From: Desulfobacterium sp.
GTDB lineage: Bacteria; Desulfobacterota; Desulfobacteria; Desulfobacterales; Desulfobacteraceae
Length of the DNA stretch: 64,000 nucleotides
Assembly (NCBI GenBank): GCA_030145245.1
Contig: JAQYWC010000067.1
Location: forward strand, 62,001-126,000
Reading direction: 5' to 3'
The position numbers and the translations under genes are program-made. Below are positions 1 to 8,323 of the stretch, piece by piece. The notes below the pieces were generated by a model, which worked only from the letters and a program-made list of their open reading frames with translations, was not told where the DNA came from and searched no databases. Positions within the stretch are counted from its first letter, which is position 1. The number at the start of each line of letters is the position of its first letter.

Positions 1-456
1 CCCCTCCACACCATGGACAAGATCATGGAGACCTGCCTGGCAAGCCCTGTCATTTCAGCCCAGTGTGATGCCATCCTCTTCTCCGATATCCAGGTGCGCA
101 AGAACATGGTAACGGTCTATGGCGCCGGCGTCCCGTTTCCCGGGGTCAAAGAAAACGAGACCTTTTCCTACAAGGGAACCATTGCCGAGGACATCAACCG
201 CTACGCCCTGGACCACCTGGTGGTGGATGACACCCAGGACAGCATCAAACCCATTGACTGGGCCCTGTTTGTTCCCCGGGGCATCCGCTCCTATTTTGCC
301 ATGCCCTTTTACAGCCGCAAGGTGCTGCGCACCGTGCTGATCCTCTGCTCCACCACCCCCGGCCATTTTGCGGGCAGGAGCACGGATGATTTCCTGCCCA
401 TGTTCCGGACCATCAATACGGCGATCCGGGCCTGGCGACGACACCATCGCCGTTAG
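1..456 (+). CDS. GAF-domain protein, C-terminal part (partial)
   Basis: The frame is open to the first base of the window (Pro-Leu-His-Thr precede the first Met at base 13), so this is most likely the C-terminal end of a longer protein that starts outside. The visible 147 residues look like a GAF sensory domain: a hydrophobic strand-rich core, the segment GIRSYFAMPFY resembling the central GAF strand, then a strand (LRTVLILCSTTPGHF) and a C-terminal helix. The protein ends in a basic tail (RAWRRHHRR). GAF domains bind small ligands or mediate dimerisation in regulators and kinases. The output domain would lie upstream and cannot be seen. The GAF call rests on pattern only. Confidence 0.55.
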   Translation, partial: PLHTMDKIMETCLASPVISAQCDAILFSDIQVRKNMVTVYGAGVPFPGVKENETFSYKGTIAEDINRYALDHLVVDDTQDSIKPIDWALFVPRGIRSYFAMPFYSRKVLRTVLILCSTTPGHFAGRSTDDFLPMFRTINTAIRAWRRHHRR

Positions 457-506
457 CGCCTTTCCCGGCCCCTGCCACCCGTTATCATGGGTATGCTTTT
501 TCTAAA

Positions 507-519
507 TTGGTACCACCAA
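507..519. promoter_or_regulatory. Candidate operator of the FCD-type GntR regulator
   Basis: The sequence is a perfect inverted repeat TTGGT-ACC-ACCAA, with AAA on the left and AAT on the right. FadR-subfamily (FCD) GntR regulators such as PdhR, LldR and FadR are known to bind TGGT-N3-ACCA palindromes. The site lies about 135 bp upstream of a gene of that subfamily, which suggests autoregulation. Binding is inferred. Confidence 0.55.
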
Positions 520-555
520 AATCCAATTATTTTAATCAATTGCCCCTTTTTTCCC

Positions 556-584
556 TTGACATGATCTGCTTTTCTGGATAACTG
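556..584 (+). promoter_or_regulatory. Possible sigma-70 promoter for the GntR gene
   Basis: There is a perfect -35 hexamer TTGACA at 556-561. A 17-base spacer leads to TAACTG at 579-584, a weak -10. AT-rich sequence follows up to the start of the regulator gene. The palindrome at 507-519 ends 36 bp before the -35 box. Confidence 0.3.
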
Positions 585-652
585 AATATACCAATATTTG
601 ACAATTTATCATTATCTCATTCGGCGACACGGTTACTCGGTGAGGAAGGCAG

Positions 653-1375
653 ATGATGCAACGAACGCTGTTAAAACAATTAAAAGTTTTTATCAACGAA
701 CTCGACCTTAAGCCCGGCGACCGCCTTCCTGCCGAACGGACCCTTGCCCAGGAGTTCGGGGTGGGCCGCAACTCCCTGAGACGGCTGCTTCACACCCTGG
801 AAGGCCGGGGGCTGATCCGCATCAAAAAAAGCAGCGGCACCTTTCTCCGGGCCCGTTTTTTCAACCCCACAAGCCTCCCCCTTGATGAGAACACCCAAAA
901 CCCTGAGAAACTGGTGGCAGACCAGCTGGAAACCGCCTTTCTCTTTTTCCCCCTGATGGTGGAGCAGGCCGCCCTTCGCATCAACCCGGCCCAGCTGGAA
1001 GAGTTGCAGAAACGCAACGTTGCCCTGGGCCAGAGCATCTTCTCCAAGGATCCCCACAAGGTGTGGACAGAGAGCCTCTCCTTTTTCAGGCTCGTGGCCT
1101 TTGGCACGAATAACAGTTTCATGGTCGCCATCATGGAACAGATCTGTTCCGTGGATATGGAGCCGTTCAAGCGCTTTTTTGAGATAAACCGGAAAAGACA
1201 GGAACAGCTCTTTGCCGACCATGTCAACATATTGCACGCCCTGAAGGCACACAACCCGGAGGGGGCAAAACAGGTCACCCGGGAATACGTGCTCCACCTG
1301 TGCAAGGTGCTGGGCCCCCAGGTGAATATCCTTCCGGACGCAATCCGGGAACGGCTCAACAAGGAGGCACCATGA
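653..1375 (+). CDS. GntR family transcriptional regulator (FCD-type)
   Basis: This is a 240-aa DNA-binding regulator. The N-terminal winged helix-turn-helix covers about residues 1-68 and carries the GntR signature (PGDRLPAERTLAQEFGVGRN, then SLRRLLHTLEGRGLI and a wing ending SSGTFLR). Residues 85-225 form an all-helical ligand-binding domain that fits the FCD class by length and by its C-terminal helix (DHVNILHALKAHNPEGA). The usual metal-binding D-x-x-x-H of FCD proteins is not obvious, so the effector may be bound differently. The start is ATG 653 behind GAGGAAGG; ATG 656 is also possible. The stop overlaps the next gene as ATGA, so the two are co-translated. A palindrome typical of this subfamily lies upstream. 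The effector is unknown. Confidence 0.9.
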   Translation: MMQRTLLKQLKVFINELDLKPGDRLPAERTLAQEFGVGRNSLRRLLHTLEGRGLIRIKKSSGTFLRARFFNPTSLPLDENTQNPEKLVADQLETAFLFFPLMVEQAALRINPAQLEELQKRNVALGQSIFSKDPHKVWTESLSFFRLVAFGTNNSFMVAIMEQICSVDMEPFKRFFEINRKRQEQLFADHVNILHALKAHNPEGAKQVTREYVLHLCKVLGPQVNILPDAIRERLNKEAP

Positions 1376-1632
1376 CCAAAGGCCTTGAACGAAGGGCGTT
1401 TTTCAAGATGGTCTTCCAGAAAGCTGCCAGCACCATTCAAACCATGGCCGGCCAGGTGGGCGAAGGTGATGATACCGGTCATGATCCGGAGAGGATGGCA
1501 CCGGTCATCCTGTCGGATCTCCCCCCTGAACTCATGGCCATGGAAGCCGAACGGCTTGGACTCGATCCCCGGACCGACCGGGAGCAGGTAATTGCCGCCA
1601 TACAGGCCGCCATGCACGGCCCCGGCACCTGA
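1372..1632 (+). CDS. Small protein of unknown function (86 aa)
   Basis: The gene starts at ATG 1372, overlapping the stop of the GntR gene (ATGA), which supports translation. I recognise no family. The N-terminus, MTKGLERRAFFKMVFQKAAS, resembles a twin-arginine motif (RRAFFK), but no hydrophobic stretch follows, so export is doubtful. The C-terminal half (SDLPPELMAMEAERLGLDPR) is acidic and helical, and could be a small helical-bundle or protein-binding region. It lies 128 bp upstream of the membrane protein and MBL genes and may be an accessory subunit or maturation factor of that set. That role is inferred from position only. Confidence 0.65.
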   Translation: MTKGLERRAFFKMVFQKAASTIQTMAGQVGEGDDTGHDPERMAPVILSDLPPELMAMEAERLGLDPRTDREQVIAAIQAAMHGPGT

Positions 1633-1687
1633 CCCAAGGATTCCCCAAAGAAGAAAAGCTCAAAAACATAGAAAAATCAGAGCAGGA

Positions 1688-1718
1688 CGGAGCGCTGGAC
1701 TCGCAATCGGGCGCTCCG
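1688..1718. repeat. Inverted repeat ahead of the membrane-protein gene
   Basis: CGGAGCGC at 1688-1695 pairs perfectly with GCGCTCCG at 1711-1718 across a 15-base spacer. It lies in the 128-bp gap between the 86-aa gene and the membrane-protein gene. No T-run follows, so it is more likely an mRNA-stability hairpin or protein site than a classic terminator. Confidence 0.4.
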
Positions 1719-1760
1719 CCCATAACCCAACACAACCCCTAATACGAATCAGGAGGTTTT

Positions 1761-3179
1761 ATGGAAAGGTTTGGCGAACACTACCTTGAAGAGCGCAAGC
1801 TTGTCAAGAGATGGTCCGGCCCAATCCCCGCACTGGTCAGCCTGTTGCTGACCCTGACGGTTTTTTACGCAACCTGGTGGATCTTCCAGGATCCCCGGGG
1901 CCTCATGCGCATGTACACCCCGTATATCGGATACATGTACTGCCGCTGGTGGCTCATCATGATGATCTGGATGGTCTATATCTTTGACTTCTGGCCCTTT
2001 AAGCGCAAATGGCTCGAGACCGCCCATCCCCTTGTAAAAGGAACCGTGCTGACGCTGATCTCGGTGGCCATTCTCCTGGCCCTTGTCAAAGGATTCTTCG
2101 AAGGATTCTTAGGCAACTACGGCCTGGCCTATTTCAACCCTGAGCAGCTGGAAAAACTTGACGGGATCACCAGCTTTTTTGCCGCTGAATACTCGGCCCT
2201 TGCGATCCTCATGTTTGCCGCCATTGCCTCCTGGCTGTCGCCCGCCTGGGTGGTGGCCATGGAAAACGCCCCCTGGAACAAGATGCCGCAACCGGCCAGG
2301 GGATTCTCCATCCTCACCATCACCTTTTTCCTCTCCACCATTGTCTATTTTGTCACCATGCACCCCCACATGGGCATCCTCTACCACCCCTGGCAATACT
2401 TCACCTCCATTGCCCCGCCCTACTGGGAGAAATTTGCAGACACCGTGTCCGGCAACTTCCACGTCTCCTGGATCATGTGCTGCACCGTGGTGGTATGGCT
2501 GGTTGAGACCATCTGGGAACGCTATCCCTTTAACCTGATCAAAAACAACTGGCTCCGTAGGTTTGCCACCTTTTTCGGTATCATCCTCATTGCGCTGGCC
2601 ATGCATTTCTTCCTCTACTTTGCCCAGGAGCTCACCTGGGGAGAGGCGATCCGGGGCACAAGGCGCGCATTTTCACCGGACTGGCGATGGCTCCACGTGG
2701 GGGAGATGGCCATCTTCTTCCTGGTACCTGCCCTGTTCCTGGCCTTTTACTGCGACAACTGGCCGAAAAAGTTCTCCATGCCGGTGAATGTGGCCACACG
2801 GACCATTGTCTGCCTGGTTGCCGCCGTTGTTCTCTATATTGCCTATTACAAAACCTCCCATCTCTTTCTCGGGACCCAAAAGGGATTTTCCCATCCCCAG
2901 CAGTTCCCCATGATCCCCACCATCTGGCTGATCAACATCTGGCTGGCCCACCACTGGTTCATGGACAACTGGCCGGCCTGGAAGATGGTGCCGAAAACCG
3001 CCCACGAGATCGAGGCAGACCACAACGCCGCCCGGGCCCGGATTGATGACATACGGTTCACCCCGAAATTTGTCACCGGCATTGGCGCAGGCCTTGCCAT
3101 TGGAGTCCTCTTCTATGTTGTGACGGTCTGGGCCCTGCCCGGGTTGTATGAGATCATCGACATTATCCCGAAAAACTAA
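1761..3179 (+). CDS. Polytopic membrane protein, Trp/His-rich, unknown function
   Basis: This is a 472-aa inner-membrane protein with roughly ten hydrophobic segments, the first at about residues 25-42 and the last at about 445-465. It is unusually rich in Trp, His, Tyr and Met around the membrane boundaries, for example MHPHMGILYHPWQYF (about 195-209) and LAHHWFMDNWPAW (about 393-405). Such residues could hold metal or haem, or line a transport path. A strong AGGAGG-type ribosome site (1750-1757) precedes ATG 1761. The MBL-fold gene follows after 20 bp, so the two are very likely one operon. I recognise no characterised family. A transporter or the membrane partner of the periplasmic MBL enzyme are both possible. 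Confidence 0.8.
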   Translation: MERFGEHYLEERKLVKRWSGPIPALVSLLLTLTVFYATWWIFQDPRGLMRMYTPYIGYMYCRWWLIMMIWMVYIFDFWPFKRKWLETAHPLVKGTVLTLISVAILLALVKGFFEGFLGNYGLAYFNPEQLEKLDGITSFFAAEYSALAILMFAAIASWLSPAWVVAMENAPWNKMPQPARGFSILTITFFLSTIVYFVTMHPHMGILYHPWQYFTSIAPPYWEKFADTVSGNFHVSWIMCCTVVVWLVETIWERYPFNLIKNNWLRRFATFFGIILIALAMHFFLYFAQELTWGEAIRGTRRAFSPDWRWLHVGEMAIFFLVPALFLAFYCDNWPKKFSMPVNVATRTIVCLVAAVVLYIAYYKTSHLFLGTQKGFSHPQQFPMIPTIWLINIWLAHHWFMDNWPAWKMVPKTAHEIEADHNAARARIDDIRFTPKFVTGIGAGLAIGVLFYVVTVWALPGLYEIIDIIPKN

Positions 3180-3199
3180 CAGCCAAACAGGAGAACCAC

Positions 3200-4357
3200 A
3201 TGTCTGAGAAACTGAAACGACGTGATTTTCTGAAAGGTGCCATCACAGGCACAGGCATCGGAGTCCTGGGCGCCATGGGAGCCTACTCATACTCCGGAGC
3301 CAGAAAGGCGCTCTTTTCCAAAGCCGAGCGCAACATGACAGATATCGGAACCTGCAAGAGCGTCAAGGTCACCAACATCTCTGAAACCAGCTGGTTTGAC
3401 AACCAGACCCTGGTGGGGGACATCAAAGGCGCAGGCGGCCTTTTGGTAGACCAATATTCCTACAACTGGGCCCCGTTCGGCAACGGTACAGGCCTTGGCA
3501 AAGGCTCCTACGCCGACGGCATTGCCATGATCAAGCAGTACCTGCCCCATGATCTTGACAAGGCATGGGAGATCGCCCAGGCAAACTCGGTCAACCCGGA
3601 CAATGCCGGCGGCTACTCCTGCCTGCTGGAGGTGGAGGAGCTTGACGGCAATAAACGCAAATTTCTCCTGGATTCCGGCTGGTCCTACAAGTGGATGGAT
3701 GAGTGCTTTAAAAGGGAGGGGATCGACAAGATGCTTGAAAACAGGGAGATCGAAGCCCTGTTCATCTCCCACGAGCACTTTGACCACTACTGGGGCCTGC
3801 CCGTAACCATGAAATACGACCCCACCATCACCATCTACATTCCCGAAGGATTCTATCCCGAAGGCAAGCAGTATATCAAGGACGCAGGCCACACGGGCAA
3901 GCTCATTGAGGTGAAGAACGGCCTGTGCAAGCAGATCCCGGGCATGGCAAGCTATGTGTTTCCCATCCCCATCATCTGCCGGGTCTACGGCGAGCAGTCC
4001 CTCTACTTCAACATCAAGGACAAGGGACTTGTCTCGGTGACCGGCTGCTGCCACCAGGGGATCATCCGGTTTGCCGAAACCGCCTACAAGGAGATCAAGT
4101 ATGAAAACGACCAGTGCCACGGCATCTACGGGGGGCTGCACATCTCCCCCTTTGACGACTGGGACCCCAAGTACGACGACCTTGTGATCTCCCTTGAGCG
4201 GTACGGTTTTGAGCGCATCGGCTGCAACCACTGCACAGGCGTTCTCTGTGCCAAGAAGTTCATCAGCGCAGGCTACCCTGTGATCGAAGGAACGGCACGG
4301 TTCCGTTCCAAGGACAAAGCCTACCTGGGCAATGGTGATACCATAACCTTTGGCTAA
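3200..4357 (+). CDS. Tat-exported metallo-beta-lactamase-fold hydrolase
   Basis: This 385-aa protein begins with a clear twin-arginine signal (KRRDFLKG, then a Gly/Ala-rich hydrophobic stretch to about residue 35), so it is predicted to be folded, with metal, before export to the periplasm. The metal-binding motif HEHFDH lies at residues 191-196, followed by further candidate ligands in TGCCHQG (about 285-291), GGLH and CNHCTG. The overall pattern resembles the MBL subgroup named after dihydropterin / RFA-P synthase rather than beta-lactamases. The substrate is unknown. A GGAGAA ribosome site precedes ATG 3200. The adjacent downstream COG0523 GTPase may supply its metal; that link is inference. 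Confidence 0.85.
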   Translation: MSEKLKRRDFLKGAITGTGIGVLGAMGAYSYSGARKALFSKAERNMTDIGTCKSVKVTNISETSWFDNQTLVGDIKGAGGLLVDQYSYNWAPFGNGTGLGKGSYADGIAMIKQYLPHDLDKAWEIAQANSVNPDNAGGYSCLLEVEELDGNKRKFLLDSGWSYKWMDECFKREGIDKMLENREIEALFISHEHFDHYWGLPVTMKYDPTITIYIPEGFYPEGKQYIKDAGHTGKLIEVKNGLCKQIPGMASYVFPIPIICRVYGEQSLYFNIKDKGLVSVTGCCHQGIIRFAETAYKEIKYENDQCHGIYGGLHISPFDDWDPKYDDLVISLERYGFERIGCNHCTGVLCAKKFISAGYPVIEGTARFRSKDKAYLGNGDTITFG

Positions 4358-4362
4358 CCCCA

Positions 4363-4404
4363 GTTTCCCGGGCCTTTCCCCCAATGGGCAAGGGCCCGGG
4401 AAAC
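4363..4404. promoter_or_regulatory. Perfect 12-bp hairpin between the MBL and CobW genes
   Basis: GTTTCCCGGGCC (4363-4374) and GGCCCGGGAAAC (4393-4404) are exact reverse complements around an 18-base loop that can itself form a short CCC/GGG stem. There is no T-run after it. It lies 6 bp after the MBL stop and 19 bp before the next ATG, so it may stabilise the upstream message or lower read-through into the GTPase gene. Confidence 0.55.
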
Positions 4405-4423
4405 GCAACTGAGATTTAAAGCA

Positions 4424-6241
4424 ATGTGTGAAACATCCTCCACAGCCAATTTATCACTGACTGCCCTGCTGCCCCCCTCGGCCCTTGAAGAGCCCAGGGA
4501 GGCAGCCTTTGAACTTGTGCGGGCCGCCCTTGTCCGCGCCAACCAGATCCCGGGGGTCCGCCACCGGTTAGGCTGGTACGGCATCCATGAGGTGGTCACC
4601 CCGGACACCAGGCCCGGCACCCTCACGGCCCGGCTCAATGCCATGCCCGGGGTGTACGGCCTGCTGCCCCTGGACACCTGCCCCGGCCCAAAAGCCTGTT
4701 TTTCCCTCTGCTACTTTCCGGCCCCGGATGAGGAACTCCTGGAATCCTTCTCCATCCAGGCCGGCATAGAAGCCCTGAAACCCGACTTCATGGACAAGGT
4801 CAGAGGGTTTTCCCGCCATCCCGATCTTCTGCCCCTGTTCCATATGGGATTCATCGAGGCCCATATTTCTTCAACGGGGACCGGACCGTTCCTGGCAATG
4901 ACGGCCAGGGATCGCCTGGGCTGGATCTCCGAAACAGGGATTCGTGTCAACACCCCGGACGGAGAGATTGAGGCAGTGGCCCCCGGCGAAAGCGACCAGG
5001 ATCTGGCCGCCCTTGATATTACCATGCCCTTTTTCCGGTCCCTTGCAGCTTCCTTCTCCTACACCCTTTCCACTGCCCCGGACCGGTTTTACACCCAGAA
5101 ACGAGTTGCCGTCCTGCCGTCCCTCCTATGCCATGCCACCCTGGAACACCGGTTGACCCTGGGATATTTTACGGACAATGCCCAACCCACGGGTTTTGAC
5201 TGGGAGGAATCAAAAGAGATCGCCTGGACCCATGGAAATCCCCTGCCCGAACCCTATCAAGACGAGTCCTGGTGGAGCCCCCATCTGCCAGGGGCCCAAA
5301 ACAGCCTTGACAAGCGGGCCATGGGAATCACGGACAAGCCAAGATTCATCCTGCTCACCGGCTTCCTGGGGACGGGCAAAACCACCTTTCTCGACCACTT
5401 CATCCAGGCCCAGACCGCCAACAACAGCTTTGTTGCGGTGGTGCAGAACGAGATCGGGCAAAAGGGCCTGGACGCAACGCTTCTGGACGAAACCTATGCC
5501 GTCACCCAGATGGATGAAGGGTGTGTCTGCTGCTCCCTTGCCGGCAACCTGCGCGCGGCCCTGTCCGATATCATGGACCGGTTCCAGCCCGACTTTGTGG
5601 TGCTTGAAACCACCGGCCTTGCCAATCCGGCCAACATTCTCAGGGAGATAGACGACCTCTCCGACCTGCTTGAGTTCGGCTCCGTCACCACCCTCATGGA
5701 CAGCCTGGCAGCAGAACAGACCCTGGAACGCTTTGAGGTGGCCCGGGACCAGGTGCGGCTGGCCGATGTGATTTTGCTCAACAAGTGTGACCTTGCCCCT
5801 CCCCATGCCATTGAACGCCTGGAACAGCGCATCAGCGGGCTCAATCCCGTGGCGGCCATCCACAAAACCTGCCACGGGGAGATCCACCCGGCCGCCCTCT
5901 ATGGGATCAATTTCCGGAATCCGCCCAACCGTCCCCTGTTCAACGGCCTTGGGAACAGTTTAAAAGCAACCCACCGGGATGACAGGATCGAGACCCGGCT
6001 GATGGAGTTTTCAGCCCCCCTGGACAAGGAGGTCCTTATAACCGCCATTGAAGCCGGGGGAGAGAAGATCCTGAGGGTCAAGGGCATTGTGGAATTCAAC
6101 AATATACAAGGCCCCATGGTGTTCCAGTATTCACCCGGCACCTGTAATATTTCACCCCTTCAGGCCAAGGATACCCATGAACGCTTTCTTGTGGTTATCG
6201 GTCAAGACCTGGACAGGAGTTTTAACGAAGATTTCGATTAA
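4424..6241 (+). CDS. CobW/COG0523-family GTPase with a novel N-terminal domain
   Basis: This is a 605-aa protein, far longer than ordinary COG0523 GTPases (about 300-400 aa). From about residue 305 it has the family hallmarks: P-loop GFLGTGKTT (313-321), VVQNEIGQ, the metal-binding CxCC motif as CVCC (367-370), the switch segment VLETTGLANPA, and the guanine-specificity motif NKCD. A short C-terminal CobW_C-like region follows. Family members are metallochaperones that use GTP hydrolysis to deliver Zn, Co or Fe. The first ~300 residues match nothing I recognise; they contain FHMGFIEAHISS and Cys residues, and may be the client- or metal-handling part. The ribosome site is weak. It sits between the Tat MBL enzyme and the chemoreceptor gene. 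Confidence 0.85.
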   Translation: MCETSSTANLSLTALLPPSALEEPREAAFELVRAALVRANQIPGVRHRLGWYGIHEVVTPDTRPGTLTARLNAMPGVYGLLPLDTCPGPKACFSLCYFPAPDEELLESFSIQAGIEALKPDFMDKVRGFSRHPDLLPLFHMGFIEAHISSTGTGPFLAMTARDRLGWISETGIRVNTPDGEIEAVAPGESDQDLAALDITMPFFRSLAASFSYTLSTAPDRFYTQKRVAVLPSLLCHATLEHRLTLGYFTDNAQPTGFDWEESKEIAWTHGNPLPEPYQDESWWSPHLPGAQNSLDKRAMGITDKPRFILLTGFLGTGKTTFLDHFIQAQTANNSFVAVVQNEIGQKGLDATLLDETYAVTQMDEGCVCCSLAGNLRAALSDIMDRFQPDFVVLETTGLANPANILREIDDLSDLLEFGSVTTLMDSLAAEQTLERFEVARDQVRLADVILLNKCDLAPPHAIERLEQRISGLNPVAAIHKTCHGEIHPAALYGINFRNPPNRPLFNGLGNSLKATHRDDRIETRLMEFSAPLDKEVLITAIEAGGEKILRVKGIVEFNNIQGPMVFQYSPGTCNISPLQAKDTHERFLVVIGQDLDRSFNEDFD

Positions 6242-6260
6242 ACCAAGAAGGGACAAGACA

Positions 6261-8312
6261 ATGAAGAACAAACAAAAAACCCGCATCTCATTTCGGTTCA
6301 TCAAATGGACCGCCCCCCTGCTGTTCCTGTTTCTTTCGGCCCTGACCATCACCATCTACGGGGTTGAAAAGAAGAACCAGGAAAAAGCCCTGATCAATGT
6401 GGGCCACCAGGCCACAAAACAGACCGGCATTGCCCTTGAAAACTGGATCGCGGACCAGGTGCGGATCGCCAGGATGGTCGCAGCAGACCAGCGGGTGATC
6501 AGGGCGTGTGAGCATCCTGACAACAACGAGTATGTGGCAGCGGCACAACAATATACCAAGAGTATTCACCAGCGGTTTCCCTTCTATGAAAACCTGCCCC
6601 TTGTATCGAAAATGGCCCCGGGCGCGTCGGTCACGGTCCGGGTCGGCAACCAGGACCGCACCGTGGGTGACGGCCAGTTCTTCACGGACACGGTGGAGGG
6701 AAAGACCATCGGAAAATGCAGTCCCAAGGCAAGCTTTATCAAGGCGATCTATGGAGGAAAACCATACTTCATCAGCCAGGTCTACCCCAGCATCCTCAGG
6801 GGAAATCCCATTTTCGTCATCTCAGCTCCAGTGAAAAACAGCCGGGGCGACCTGGTGGGCGTGGCCCTGATAGCACCCCAGATGAGCTATTTCACCGACC
6901 TATTTGTCAACTCCGTCACCGTGGGCAAGACAGGCCACCTCTTTTTTGTGGACGACCGGGGCATGGTCCTTGCCCATCCCGACCCGAAACTCATCCTCAA
7001 CAAAGAGATGGGATCAACCTTTTCCCCCATAACCACACAGGTGTTTAACGGAGCCACCCGCTTTACAGCAACGTTCCAGGGCAACGAGCGCAGTTACATC
7101 TCCCGCAGGATCGATCTGCCCGAAGATAAACTCCTCCACAAATGGTACATGGTGTTTTCCCAGGACCGGGAAGAGATCCTCGCGACCTCCAGGCATTTCC
7201 TGACCCTGCTTGCCGGCGCAAGCGCTCTGTTTCTTGTCTGCTTCGGGGCAGGTTTCTTTATCCTGTGCCGCATCATCGTTGAGAAACCGGTAAACCAGGC
7301 CGTTGCAGCTCTCAAGGACATTGCCCAGGGCGAAGGGGATCTGACCAAACGGATCGAGATCAACGCAACCGATGAGATCGGTGAGCTTGCCGGATGGTTC
7401 AACACCTTTCTTGAAAAGCTCCAGAACATCATCCAACAGCTGGGGGAACACTCCACCCAGGTGGATCTCTCCTCAGCCAAGCTGTCGGAGATCGCCGCCC
7501 AGATGGCAACCGAGGCCGATGCCACCAAGACCCGGGCCGGCACGATCTCCAACGCCACAGAAGAGATGAGTGAACGATTCCAGGGGGCCGCCCACACCAC
7601 CACCCAGGCCTCGGACAATGTGGCCATGGTGGCAACGGCAGCCGAGCAGATGACAGCCACCATCAATGAGATCGCAAAGAACGCCCAGAACGCATCCACC
7701 ATCACCAACCGGGCCGTGGTCAAAGCGTCCGATGCCAATGCCCAGATAGAATCCCTGGGCCAGGCAGCCCACTCCATCGGCAAGGTGGTGGAGACCATTG
7801 CGGACATCTCCGATCAGGTGAACCTGCTCGCCCTGAATGCCACCATCGAAGCAGCCCGGGCCGGAGAAGCCGGCAAGGGATTTGCTGTTGTGGCCAATGA
7901 GATCAAGGACCTTGCCAACCAGACGGCCAGCGCCACCCTGGAGATAAAGCTCAACATCGACAACATCCAGAGTTCAACCGACGGCACCGTTCAAGGGATC
8001 ACCGAGATCAGCCAGACCATCAGCGATGTAAACACCCTTGTGGCCACCATTGCAACGGCCGTGGAGGAGCAGTCCTCGGCCACCAAAGAGATAGCCGACA
8101 ACATCTCCCAGGCCTCCCAGGGCATCCAGGAGGTGAACGACACCGTGGGCCAGAGCGTCATCCAGGCCTCAGACATTGCCAGGCACACCTCCTCGGGCAC
8201 CATGGCCGCAGCAGAGATCTCCTCCAGCAGCAACCAGGTCAAGACCAACGCAGGAGAGCTCCAGACCATGGCCGGAAGGCTCAACGCCATTGTGGGCAGC
8301 TTCAGGGTATAG
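6261..8312 (+). CDS. Methyl-accepting chemotaxis protein with periplasmic Cache domain
   Basis: This is a 683-aa transmembrane chemoreceptor. The start is ATG 6261, 19 bp after the previous stop; a longer open frame runs upstream into the CobW gene but is a shadow. The order is: N-terminal TM (about 13-31), a large periplasmic dCache-like sensor (about 35-310), a second TM (about 315-340, ALFLVCFGAGFFIL), HAMP (about 345-395), and the cytoplasmic helical signalling domain. The conserved hairpin tip is at about 521-552 (NLLALNATIEAARAGEAGKG). It should signal to CheA/CheW, none of which are in the window. No CheR-docking pentapeptide is seen at the C-terminus. The ligand is unknown; the neighbours suggest the substrate handled by the surrounding genes. 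Confidence 0.93.
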   Translation: MKNKQKTRISFRFIKWTAPLLFLFLSALTITIYGVEKKNQEKALINVGHQATKQTGIALENWIADQVRIARMVAADQRVIRACEHPDNNEYVAAAQQYTKSIHQRFPFYENLPLVSKMAPGASVTVRVGNQDRTVGDGQFFTDTVEGKTIGKCSPKASFIKAIYGGKPYFISQVYPSILRGNPIFVISAPVKNSRGDLVGVALIAPQMSYFTDLFVNSVTVGKTGHLFFVDDRGMVLAHPDPKLILNKEMGSTFSPITTQVFNGATRFTATFQGNERSYISRRIDLPEDKLLHKWYMVFSQDREEILATSRHFLTLLAGASALFLVCFGAGFFILCRIIVEKPVNQAVAALKDIAQGEGDLTKRIEINATDEIGELAGWFNTFLEKLQNIIQQLGEHSTQVDLSSAKLSEIAAQMATEADATKTRAGTISNATEEMSERFQGAAHTTTQASDNVAMVATAAEQMTATINEIAKNAQNASTITNRAVVKASDANAQIESLGQAAHSIGKVVETIADISDQVNLLALNATIEAARAGEAGKGFAVVANEIKDLANQTASATLEIKLNIDNIQSSTDGTVQGITEISQTISDVNTLVATIATAVEEQSSATKEIADNISQASQGIQEVNDTVGQSVIQASDIARHTSSGTMAAAEISSSSNQVKTNAGELQTMAGRLNAIVGSFRV

Positions 8313-8323
8313 GAAAGAATCAT

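Noticed and set aside
3287-4408. Minus-strand open frame of 373 codons across the MBL gene
   Set aside because: It is fully antisense to a Tat-signal MBL protein with intact metal motifs, and the translated sequence shows no domain.
6087-6260. Upstream extension of the chemoreceptor frame
   Set aside because: It lies inside the CobW gene in another frame; the receptor's TM1 and basic N-terminus fit the ATG at 6261.
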